From Apteryx mantelli (lineage: Eukaryota; Chordata; Aves; Apterygiformes; Apterygidae): a stretch of 64,000 bases of DNA. Location: NCBI RefSeq assembly GCF_036417845.1, contig NC_089980.1, positions 58,650,501-58,714,500 on the forward strand, read 5' to 3'. How positions within the stretch are numbered: the stretch's first letter is position 1; every line of letters starts with the position of its first letter. The translations under genes and the position numbers were made by a program. The notes below the pieces were generated by a model, which worked only from the letters and a program-made list of their open reading frames with translations, had not been told where the DNA came from and ran no database searches. Below, piece after piece: positions 53,563-64,000 of the stretch.

Positions 53563-56500
53563 ACTTCTTCATACACTATTATCTGTATACTAAATAAAAA
53601 ACAGTTGGACAGCAAATAGAACAATGCACAATACCAAACAAAAGTGTTGTAGGTAGGAAAATGGACCCATCCCAGGCCCAAAGATATCACATTCCAAACA
53701 AAATGCAACCTTACAGTGCCCACACTTTCTATGCAAAAAAATATAAAACACAGAATATTCAGGCCAAAGTATTTTTAGAGTTGCAAAAGATAAAGGGGAC
53801 TTTTTTATAACAAAAATGTGTGCTGAAGCTGCTATGCCAGGTTCTGACTCAACAGAGACACATGCATACTTCTCAAATTGGAAGATTTTTCCAGTAATCT
53901 AGTGGACTGAATGAGCTCATCTTGACCCACTGTGCAAGTTTTCTTAATACTCATTCTGAGCAAGAGAACAGTCTCGATTGGTGTTTGCACTCACTTGACT
54001 TTTTCCCTCACTCCAAGCCTTTCTTCCCTTCATGAAATACCCTTTCCAATAGGCTTTTCTTAGTAAAAGGAGCAATTTTTTCCTCAGTGTGGCCACAGGA
54101 GTTGAGTAAATACCTTTGAACTATTAAAAATGAGATGTGTTAATGAAACAATATTGCAGGCATTGTCAAGTCCTAGGATCACCAAGACAAGCAAGGGAAA
54201 AGAGGACTGTCCAAGGAAAACTAAGATACACGGTCATTTCACAAAACACCACAAAGGAAGACAGCAGATCAATATACAGAAGGATGAGGGAAATGTGTGA
54301 AAGTGGAAGATCATGACTGACTACAAGTAAATTTTATGATCTCTGACTTTGGCACATTTCTCTTGTTCTTCCATATCCTCATCTACTAATCTGCTTATGG
54401 TCATCTATGCAACTTAGTGGCACTCTGCCTTCTATTTTGATGGACATTTTATATTGCTTTTTTAAACTAAACTATGAAACTGAAATTTGAGGGTATGGAT
54501 TCTGCTATAAAGGTTGAAGAGAAAGTCTTGAACCAAGGCATATTTGGCAGGAGTAGCCATGATTCCCTTGGGGCCACCGTTACTGACTGGGCTTTGCTGT
54601 AAACACTGCACCTCCTTGTGCTCCTGCCTTCGGGGAACTAGTCACAGGTCATCACAGATGAATGTTGCGCAGTATTACTCTTTTCTGCAAAGGTCCCTTT
54701 TCTGCTGAGGTACCTTTGACAACATTGCCTTTCACTGTTCATTTTCAGCTTTTACCAGCACATTTAGGGAAAAAAAATTGCAGAAACTGAGATCTACCCA
54801 TAATTATGAATCAGCACAGTAGTGCCAGCAGGTTAATAGAGCCCGTATCTCCAAGTTGCCACTCCTGAGTTTTAGCCACCAACCTATGTTCCCTTCTTCC
54901 TGCCAAAGGAAAGTCCCTATTGCTTTACACAGAAAGCAAAGAAAATTACCCTGTGGACTTGGAAAGAAAAGGAGCATTTGTGAATACATAACTCTGCTAA
55001 GCAGTACTTTCATTTAAACAAAAACATGCTTCCATTTTCCTATAAAATAGGCACAGCCCAGACTGTAGCCTGCTTTCTTCTACTATCTCTGCAAAGTGTA
55101 TGAATGGCAAACCAGAGCCCTGTCTACACTGTTTAAGGTATTCTAATTGAACATCTTTTTAAAAACTCAGCTGTGGCTGTAATGGTCTGCAGTGTGATTT
55201 GCCCAGCCACAGTAGAGAGGCTGAAAGGAAATCCACAGGGGTTCTCCAGTTCTCTTTTACAGCTATGTTTGGAAATATGGTCAGGTCCTGGCCACACTCT
55301 GTAAAGCTATCTTCAGACAGCGTTTGGCCACCACACTATGTGAAAGCAGAGCTCAAGCTCAGGTTTTAAGTTCCAAGTAAGGAGGCCCTAAAGATGAGAA
55401 AAATAGCCCAGCTTGCTCAGTTTGGGCTGAAGTTGCCAACATACAGTGGTTTTGTGACATAGACTCAGATGAAAGCTGCCAACTCATTTTGTGCTGGCCA
55501 CCAAGCAGTCACCAGCTGGTCATGGGTCTGAGTCATCAGCAATCTGGGCAAGATTGGACTGCTTACCTGCTGGCGAGGAACCGCGTCGTTGGTAGGAACG
55601 AGAGCAATGGCTCCTTCACCACCTGGCTAAACGAGAGTGAAAATGTTACACGTCCCATGAGCCAGGCCACTTGAAAATGTCTTTTGTGATTGCCCCAACT
55701 AACTACAGTGAGATGCAAGTAGAATGGCAGAGGCAGAGGGCTGCATACCTCAACATGTAATCAAGATGTCCCTTTAGAGAAGTCACTGAATTATTATCGT
55801 TGCTCTCCTTCTTTACAAAGTCTTCAAAGAGCTTTCCAAGATGGTATTTTTGTGACCAAATAAAGGTCAGAGTTCCTGCTATGATAAATCAGAGCTGGTT
55901 AGAGGGCAGGTTCAGCTGACAGAGTCATCTGATCTGTGCAGCTGTGCACAAACCCTGAATTAGTTCCCTTCTTGTACCTCTTTCAGGCTAGGCGTGAAGC
56001 TCAGACATCTGTTAGTTCCTGAATTACAGAGTGCATGCAATAACGGACGTACCCTGCTCTAGTATGCTTGTGTTTATTATTTTCCAAGTTTTGCATTGAC
56101 TACACACCAACTGCACCACAACTTCCGGTCACTGAATCTTCTATATGCAGCTGTGTTTGCTGCTAAAACGAATGGTGACTTCATAAATATGTGGCTTCCC
56201 TATCAAAAAATTATAAAAATAGAGAAGGAAGAAATATGCATTTCCATCTTTTCTGTCTTGCCAAATCCTTCCCTTGAAGGACTTTGCATAGTTCTGATAA
56301 GTAATATCATACCTGTAACAAGCACAGCATGCACAAACAGTAATACTGGGCACTGGGCAGGTCTCCAAGCTGTACTACAAACTCAGGCATCTCCATGTTC
56401 TGCAAGTCACATGCAGCACGGAGGTTAAATAGCAACTGGAAAACTTCACAGCGGTTTACAGGATGGCGCAAAACTTTGTTCTGTCAATTGAATGCACAGG

Positions 56501-58279
56501 TTGTACATAAGGAGGGACAAAATTAAATGCTCTGGCCTACCACTCTACTCACTGCTAGTAGAAATGCTCTGGGATCTTTAATAACCTTGAGAAGCAAGAT
56601 CACATCAACCAGGCAGAAAACCTGTGGTTCTAGCAGTTCTCTGGAGCTCAATTTAAATTCTGACTCAGCAAAAAAAGAACCACCCCTGTGGCACCAGCGC
56701 CGTTTCCTACAGCGCCTTCTGGACATCATGTCGAGCAATGACATAAATAGCAGTGAGGTGTGTTTTTTCACTTGTACTGTAATGTCAGTTTGAATCCTGT
56801 TACACTTCCCCCCTGCCCCTACTCCCATCCATCTTTGCCTGGCCTCTGCGGGGCTGTTTGCACTTCCCTGTGAGAAAGCTGTTGCCCTTTTCAAAGGCAC
56901 TGAATCATCATGTGTAACGGCCGTCTGCCTCGCAGGAAACCGCAGGGTGCCAGACCTCGAGCAAGCAGCTTGGCATGGTGGCGTTTCTCTCCAGACCGTA
57001 AGATGCCACCCTGGGGCAGGCGGCAGGCAGGGTCCCTCCCAGCAGTGCCCAGGACCCCAGGGACAGGGCCGTGGCGAGCCGTGTGCCCTGACCTCACTAC
57101 TGCCGTCCCAAGAATGAGCCTTTAATCCCCTCCGCTGCGGTCTCTCACGGGCAACACCGAGCTGTACCACTTTGACCTTTTCACAGAGATGCGCCTGGAC
57201 ACTTCGGCTCTCCCCTCTTTATAGCCTCAGCTATGAGAGAGAGCTGGGCTGACCAGCTCATCAAAATAGACTCCACTTTAAAGGTCAGAGAGGCACAGTG
57301 TGCTACTGTCTTTCAGAGGGCTGCCAGACATGAAAACTCAGCTATCGTCTTCCCATGACAATGACTGCAATTACTACTTGAGAATGGTACAAATGTAATC
57401 CTATTAATATAACAATTTTGAGATTGTAATGCTGTGGTCCCAGATGCCGCTCTGAAAGGCACACAGAATATTCTGTGCAGTCTCCTCTCCAAAGCACACT
57501 AAGAAGGATCCACATGAGAAGCTGACTTTTAAGGCTGACTGCCTCTCAAAGCTAATTATTCCTGCATTCATAGGGCCAAATTCTTATGTTCCTAGCAAGC
57601 CAGTTGGGTCTGGCTGAAAGAAAGAGTAAAAAATCCTAGAGACTCAGAAGTTGTAAAGACAGCAAAAAACAAAACTTAAAGCATGTGAGCACCTCTCCCA
57701 ACCATACACAAACTGCTTCCATATTTTACGAGTTTTGAAAAGCATGCATATAAGCTTTGTAAAGCAGCAAATCTGACCCTAAAGTCATCCAAAACCCAAG
57801 ATCAAATACTCTTGATTATTTGACACATAGGTGACATCATTCTCCGAAAGGTTTCTTCACCTATGTTAACCAAAAGGTAAGTATTTTTAAAGCACAACAG
57901 AAGCCCTGAAAACTTGCTCTGTGTGTGAGGAAACACAATGCAAAATGGAGATCCCCACAATCCCCTTAGTATAAGTGAGAAGCAAAACACCCTCAGTTTT
58001 CTGTACTTAAGGGTTAGAATAACCCTGTCTGAACCACAGACAAAATCTCCACAGCCTGTGATGTATTAGCTTTCAGAAAAAAAAATCTATTCCTTGGCCT
58101 CTGTGCCCCTTCTCTGTCCTCCAGCTCTCCTCTTTCCTAAGGGACCCACAGCTCCTTGTATCCTGTCTGGAAACTGCAGGCATGGGATTGGTACAAGACT
58201 GGAGGGTTTTTTTACTGTTGCCTAAGAATTTCTGCAGTTTAAGGACTGAAAGATCCTTCTGATCTCCATCACATCCCCA
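53563..58279. other. Long stretch with no recognisable gene
   Basis: About 4.7 kb. The longest open frame of the window lies here (56523-57170, minus, 215 codons), but its predicted protein has no domain I recognise and half of it is low-information Arg/Pro/Gly-rich. A modest CpG-containing patch lies at 56920-57160. No repeat recognised. Confidence 0.4.
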
Positions 58280-58345
58280 TTGGATACAGAAATATTACGA
58301 TCCTCCATTTATAGCAGAGGAATGAAGACAAAGACCCTAAAGGCT
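58280..58345 (-). mobile_element. Possible MIR-like fragment
   Basis: ATTACGATCCTCCATTTATAG followed by CAGAGGAATGAAGAC (about 58291-58326) is reminiscent of the attattatccccattttatagatgaggaaactgag block of MIR read in reverse. The match is short and has gaps, so it may be coincidence. Confidence 0.25.
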
Positions 58346-61279
58346 CACTTGGGGACAATCGCAGTGGCTCCCATCCCAGCTACCTGCCTTGCCCCTATAC
58401 TGTGGGCTTCTGCCATACTGCTACATGTAGTTCACACATTGATGTGTCCAAGTAACCTCGTACCAGTTTCAGCTTACCATAATGTCCCAGAAGGCTGGAC
58501 TGTGGGTACTAACAAGAGAGCCCAGGTTTGCTCACTTATCTCAATTGTAGGCACAAGGGCTAAGTTTACGACAGCAAGACATGCAGCTGAATAGGAGCAG
58601 ACCTAGGGCAAAGCACTGAGGGGCTGAGGATGTGACATCCACACAACACACATTTTGGAGGATTGCTTTGGACTTGCTGTAGCCTTGTCCTATGGACTGA
58701 ACACCCATAGGAGCTGGGAAGCATAAGGTGTGATCCTCGAGAGCATTGGGCAGTTCAGTTTCCTCCAAAATAAACCCAGTTTATGCACTCTGAGGCTACC
58801 CACAAGGTGAACCAAAGCAGAGTCAGTGGGAACAATCAGGAGGTTTGCTCCAAAGAGCATTCCCAGCCTGAACCGAGATGATAGCATGGGTGCACCCAAC
58901 CTCGTTCTTCTGCCCTGGGCACAGAACCAGAAGACAAGTGGCAAGCACTAGGCAGAGCCCCAGGCACCACTGCTGACCAGCTGCTCTTTAGCTTTTATGG
59001 CAGGCCCAGCTGGATCCAAGCTCTCTGACACATGACGCAAGCACAGAGGGCACTGGCTGTGAAGAGGAAGGAGAAGGGAATGTGGATATAGCAGATATAT
59101 CCACAAGCACCACAGGCAGAAAAGGGTGCTTGGCTAGTGGCAGAAGCCAAGCAACACCTGGTCAGTATATGGTGCTTTGAAATAAGACTAACCATCTTCC
59201 CTCCTCCTCTGCTGGAATGAACAGCCCCGGATGTCACGGATGGAGGCTGACAATGGCACGATATGTTCAAGATAATGCACTTGCCAGTGTTGCAGAGGAA
59301 GATGGATATAAATGCAGAGGGACAGTCTCTGCCTGTGTAGACTGTGATCCCAAGCAACAGGACAGGGTTTTTCCCTACCAGCCCGTCGCCACCTCCATTC
59401 CCAGCTCACACTGCATTCCTGCAGGCCTCAGCAATGGAGGAGGAAGGTGTGCCTCAAGCCATAGCGCTCACTGCACAACAGTGTGACTAACTCACTTCCT
59501 TCAGCACACAGCTATGGGATGAGACAGTGTGGCAGGCAGATGCACTTGAGCCCTATCCTCCACAAGGAGCAGCTAGTTGTGCAGGCTAGCGTGCAGTCTG
59601 AGCAACTCTAGAAACAAGCTACTATAAGAAGGATATGAAACCTTGTCATTATGAAAGCTGGAGATGACGGCACATGCTAAGGCAGGGGGTTCTGGTGTGA
59701 TTGCACTGCCAGCATAAAATGCAGCTTGCTGCGTGCTCCTCCAGGATGGGAAGGGTCTAGGTGCCCAGCTTGCCTGCTCTGCTGCACCTTCAGGGAGAGC
59801 TCTCCGGGGTATCACCAGCCACTGGAAGACTCCAGACACGTTTCCCATTATCCAGCAAGCCAGGGCACCTAAGCAACTCAGCCAGACCCTTCTCACAGTG
59901 CCTGGCACCCTACCACACTGCTGCAGGTTAACCCCTTTGGGCTTGGGGTTTGGACACCTCCTTGTAGTTGTGCATTGTGGTTTACTTTAAGGAGGTACCA
60001 GTATTCTGGTCTAAAGCATTGCTGTAGCTGCAGAAACAGATTCCCTGAGGCTAGACAACTACATTAAAATCATTTTCAAGTGAGGCTCAGATAAAAACAA
60101 CAAAAGTGTTAATTTACAAAACCCAAAATAGATAGCAGTTACAGAAGTTTAGAAGATATGCCCATAGAGAGGATGACACACACTGGCATTTGAAGGACCA
60201 GACTGTTAGACACAAAAGGGTTTTCTTTTCCACTGCACAACTCTCTGCCTGCTTAAACCTGGCATCTGCTTAGTGACCCCCAATAATGCCTGAATAGGGC
60301 AGTTGCAAAGAAAACCATGTTGGACTAAAATAGTGGAGGAAATATTGGTCAGTCAAGGGGTAGCTGCATTATAAACATTTAAGAAAATGCATCACAGCAA
60401 TGGAATGAAGACAAAAAGAGTTAATGCTTGTTTTTAGAGATCTATAGAACTTAACTAGTCATATCTTTGGCTTTATAGGAAAAAAGAAAGACAGGAAGAT
60501 AAGGCAATCACTTGTGGTAAGACATATGCTGTAAAATAAGGAAGATGCCAGGCAGTACTAGTTTTGAGTTTCATGAATAAAGCAGGGCCATTTTCAACAG
60601 CCAGATGCCCATTAAATGTTATTTTTGGACACTACTTCAGAATTGACTTGGAGGGAAGTGTGACATTTCTGAGTCACCTCCACCACTTCCTGCAACACCT
60701 GGAGCTTACTTTAAGGGCTCTCATTTAGATACTGAGAATTTGCTCACTGTTCAGGGTGAAAATAACACAATTTACTTTCATTTTTTTTCTCCAAAGCTCT
60801 GCTGAAAGTATGATCTGTGATGCAACAACCTCCAGTATAGATGCAGTCCCCATATGCAGTTCATACAGCATGATGAAAGAGCAATTTAAAAGTAATCAGT
60901 CATCTGTTACTTCTCCCAGGAGGTAATCAGCAACATGTAACTGCTTTCTGCTTGGATCCAGTAATCAGTGATAAGACAATTTCTTTTTCAAAGACGCCTG
61001 AACACCCCATTCTGTATCCTGAACACTGATCAAGCATTTCACTGTTTCTTCTGACTGCACAGTAAGCTGTGGCCTCCTCAACCTCAAACACAGTGGCTGC
61101 GGCATAAACTGAAATCATTTTGAAGGAAAGCTCTGAATCTCTGCCTTTGTGAAGGATCCACTGATCTCATTTAGGTCTTTAGTGTCTCGACTTGCTCGTG
61201 TCAGATCAATTCAGGAAGCCAGAATGCATAGCCCCGAAATGCAAACAAATTAAATGAAGAGGAATTCAAAAGAAAAGCT
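58346..61279. other. No recognisable gene or repeat
   Basis: About 3 kb of mixed sequence with short open frames (up to 120 codons, 58995-59357 minus), none recognisable. No structure stands out. Confidence 0.4.
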
Positions 61280-61460
61280 AATTCTAGTTAAAAAAAATAC
61301 ATAAATATTTCTTCAGCTTCATATTTAGTTTATTTTTACAAATTTCCTCTGTTTTTAAATATTTAAATATTCCCCTTTCTGGAGATGTAAAATTCTGATG
61401 AATTCATATTATATGAAACCATTTAGGCTCTAAACCTTGTTTTGATATTTAGTGTATTAA
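61280..61460. other. AT-rich stretch
   Basis: Strongly AT-rich, with the palindromic word AATATTTAAATATT? seen in the run near 61356-61372 (TTTAAATATTTAAATATT). No specific function can be assigned. Confidence 0.35.
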
Positions 61461-61720
61461 TAAGGTAAGGACAGATTTTCCACCTTGGTATTGTAGAAAT
61501 TGCACAACATTTCATATCCAATGCAAAAACATTTGCAGTGTTTCTTTCAAAAGCCAAAGCTGGATAAAGAACATTTTGGTGCTATGAAGATACAATTTTT
61601 TATTAAAAGCAGTTACGGTTGCAAAGCATCAGCCACTTAAACCCAAATGTCTTCATAAGCAGGGCATCTATTAAAACAGCTACTTGGACAGGATATGACA
61701 AGGGAATGTTTAGTCTGTGC

Positions 61721-61736
61721 AAAAAAAAAAAAAAAA
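61721..61736. repeat. Poly(A) run of 16
   Basis: Sixteen A residues followed by GCAAAAAAGAG. A poly(A) tail of a retroposed transcript was considered, but no upstream gene-like sequence was recognised, so it is listed only as a homopolymer. Confidence 0.9.
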
Positions 61737-64000
61737 GCAAAAAAGAGTCATATCCTAACTTTTGGTGAATGGCTGAGAGCTTTTCCTATCATGTAGAAAT
61801 GTTAAAGGTGAAAGAGGAACAGGCTTTTTTTCTGTCAGAAATATCTCCTTGTGAATCACTCTGGTCTGTGAAAGAAGTATATGAGGAAGCAATCTGGACT
61901 GCAGAGTTCTTCACGCTCCCAGCTGAACAACAGCAGCGGTGTCTGCGCAGCCAGACAAGTGCTCAGCAGAAGCCAAGGCGGTGTCCCAGCACACTGGCCG
62001 GCCAGCCTCTTACGTGCCCACACCGCATCAGTCCCTGGCTCAGCTCCTGAGGCCTGCCCGAACAAGCTGGAGGGCCCTCCATCGGCAACACGGCAGGGAT
62101 AGCCGGGAGCCAGGCATAAACTCCAGCTGAGGCAGGAACTGACAGCCGCGAGGAGGGAAGGAACAGGCTCTTAAACTCACTGTTAGCTGGAAATAATTGT
62201 ATGAGTGTGTTTAAGGGCAGAGTCAAGAGTCAAACCACACTGATTTTGCACCAGGGCAGAGTTTCACATGGGCAGTTACATCGGAGGGGCAGTTTCACAA
62301 GCTATTCCTTGCCGCATCTCAGCTGGGGGCTGCCTCCTTCCAGGTGGAGGCTCACGCTAACAGTGTGCTTGGGGGACACAGTGGCAAGGGGTCAGGGAAC
62401 TCAGCCAGCCTCGGGCTTGGACACAAGCCCCCACCAAGCAACACATATAAACAGAGGTGCCAAAATAATCCACACATCTCTGCTGAACATGCACATGATG
62501 CTCGGTCTGGTCAGTGCAATGACAGAGCCCATAAAGCAGATGAAGGATCTCACACACCTTTTCCAAGTTAACCCACTCCTTGATAGTCTGCCCCAGGATC
62601 TGGATCCCATCCATGGGAAGTTGCCCACAATAACAGAATTGCAGTAGGACACACTGGGGCCAGCTGACCAAAGGGCCTTTGTGCATCTTCATTTTTTATA
62701 TCAAAGTGCTTTTGGATCTAACTGATGTGCTTTTGAAGAAGCCAAGACATGGGAAATCAGCCAGCTAACCATCCTCTAAGCAAAGAGTCCAAGGGGAAAC
62801 TGGACAAGGGAAATCCCTCTTTAGAAAGGACTGGTCAGATTGTGGGGGCGCAAAGTCTTATGGATAACAGGTGAAGCTTATCCACGGAAATGCTAGGAAA
62901 GGATGAAAACGTTCCTTTCCTACAAAACAGATCATTTTCTCAGGGGCAATTCCCATTTAGAGCTGGGTGGGATTTAAAGTGCAAAACTATCTGAATAGGG
63001 CTGCAAAACCATGTTGATCAGTCCATGCATTTTGATCATGAAACCCATGTGAAACTGTAGAGACGAAGCTCTGCAGTATGGTAATGTGGTGAGAAAGCAG
63101 TGTTCACTGAATGAAGACCAAACCTACTGCTGCTTTGTAAGAAACTTTGTAAGAGCTCCAGTTGCTCTGGTGCTTTGGGCAGATTCTAAATTTAAGGGGA
63201 GAGTTTATTTGTTTTAAATTTGTTTTTCATTTCTTTTCTCTGGGATATTGACTAAAAGGCACAGAAAAATGTAATGTGGAAAACAAATTGCCTATTTAAA
63301 AAATAACAAACTTATCGCTGCATGAAGCCTCCAGGGGCTTGGAGGTTTAATACAGGTGTAGAGCTGGACAGTCAGCTCTGAAAAATGAGGCTGGGCAGAA
63401 TAAAATGAAATGATCCTCTTTCCAGCTGGACTTATTTTACAGCCTGTCAGCCCATACTAAATGGAAGAGAGGAAAAACCAGTTATGATGTGTACCCAAGC
63501 TGAGATTTTCTGATCAAACCTCTTTTTCCCTTTCTACCAGTAAACTTGGGAGTTTGTTTTCTTCAACCAGCCTTTGAAAATCCTATGCAGGCTGAAGCTA
63601 GTCATGAAATAAAACAGGGGGAGCTGTTCTGGAAGATCATGCTGCCTTCCTTGTGGCACTCATCAGAAGAAGAGGCATGCAGCATTTCTACTGGAAGATG
63701 AGATTAACCATCTAGGAGATGCAAACACAAAAGAAGAGAAATAGGGTCTATAGAGAAGCTTCCATTTGAATATCCATTCAGCCCCTAGCTCAGCACCTGC
63801 CGGGCCTAGCAGGCAGTCTGCTTAGCACCTGAAGGTGGCATGGGAATGGCTGGGTACTTAAGGCAGGTACCTCCCATGCAAGGAAGGCAGCAAGATCCTG
63901 CACACCATGATGTTCTTTATAAAATTACAAAAAAACCCCAGTAATTTATAGTAAATCCTTCCTGATTAAAGACTATAAAGCTCTGCAGTTAATCAAGCTG
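61737..64000. other. No recognisable gene or repeat
   Basis: Mixed sequence to the window end. A GC-leaning patch with a few CpGs lies at 61930-62160. The open frame at 62201-62647 (148 codons, plus) does not resemble any protein I know. The final 90 bases are AT-rich. Confidence 0.35.

Noticed and set aside
56523..57170. 215-codon open frame, minus strand, the longest in the window
   Set aside because: No recognisable domain, Arg/Pro/Gly-rich low-information residues in the first half, no supporting splice sites or start context. It crosses a GC-leaning patch where stops are rare.
61560..61740. Processed pseudogene ending in the A16 run
   Set aside because: No recognisable mRNA-like sequence upstream and no clear target-site duplication.
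62201..62647. 148-codon open frame, plus strand, with a minus-strand frame opposite it
   Set aside because: Looked at as a possible transposon or gene fragment, but neither strand gives a known motif.

Overview
This window looks like non-coding DNA from a vertebrate nuclear genome, most likely a bird. The most direct clue is one LINE 3' end at 14213-14386. It reads like the tail of a CR1 element and ends in the ATTCTRTG-type octamer repeat typical of CR1 in birds and other archosaurs. No Alu-like or L1-like sequence was recognised, interspersed repeats are sparse for 64 kb, and the few others seen are badly decayed MIR/CORE-SINE or L3-like tails. The assignment to a bird, rather than a crocodilian or turtle, is an inference from this low repeat load.

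No protein-coding gene can be supported. The open frames are short (the longest is 215 codons), none gives a protein I recognise, and none has a convincing chain of splice sites. The window is best read as a gene desert or the inside of a very large intron. No tRNA, rRNA or CRISPR array was seen.

Layout. 1-5 kb: a pyrimidine-rich tract, then a (GA)n run joined to a 10-bp tandem array of CAGCTG E-boxes. 5-14.4 kb: a TAATT-type homeodomain cluster (5.2 kb), MIR-like tails (8.8 and 9.65 kb), a 16-bp-arm inverted repeat (9.3 kb), a 383-bp inverted-repeat unit (9.96-10.34 kb) and the CR1 tail. 14.4-24.9 kb: mostly featureless, with a perfect 20-bp palindrome next to an AP-1 site (18.06 kb). 24.9-28.2 kb is the strongest regulatory candidate: an AT-rich, homeodomain-motif block that looks conserved, then a CpG island, a second conserved-looking block with a perfect octamer, a second CpG-rich block, a third conserved-looking block, and a miRNA-sized hairpin. 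28.2-38.5 kb: a compound microsatellite, a 13-bp-arm hairpin, a perfect octamer, a FOX site touching an inverted pair of T-box half-sites (35.13 kb), a MIR, an AT-rich stretch and an L3/MIR-like tail. 38.5-52.4 kb: mostly plain sequence, then a FOX/SOX/GATA-motif block, a CpG island with a good splice donor at its 3' edge (47.46-47.97 kb), and three further conserved-looking blocks (48.4, 50.8, 51.85 kb). 52.4-64 kb: largely featureless, with a paired ZEB/SNAI-type E-box palindrome at 53.55 kb.

No genes are seen to work together. The pattern of CpG islands beside AT-rich blocks dense in homeodomain, POU, SOX, FOX and T-box motifs is what one expects of the regulatory surroundings of a developmental gene outside the window. 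The conserved-element calls rest on composition and motif content only; no alignment could be run.
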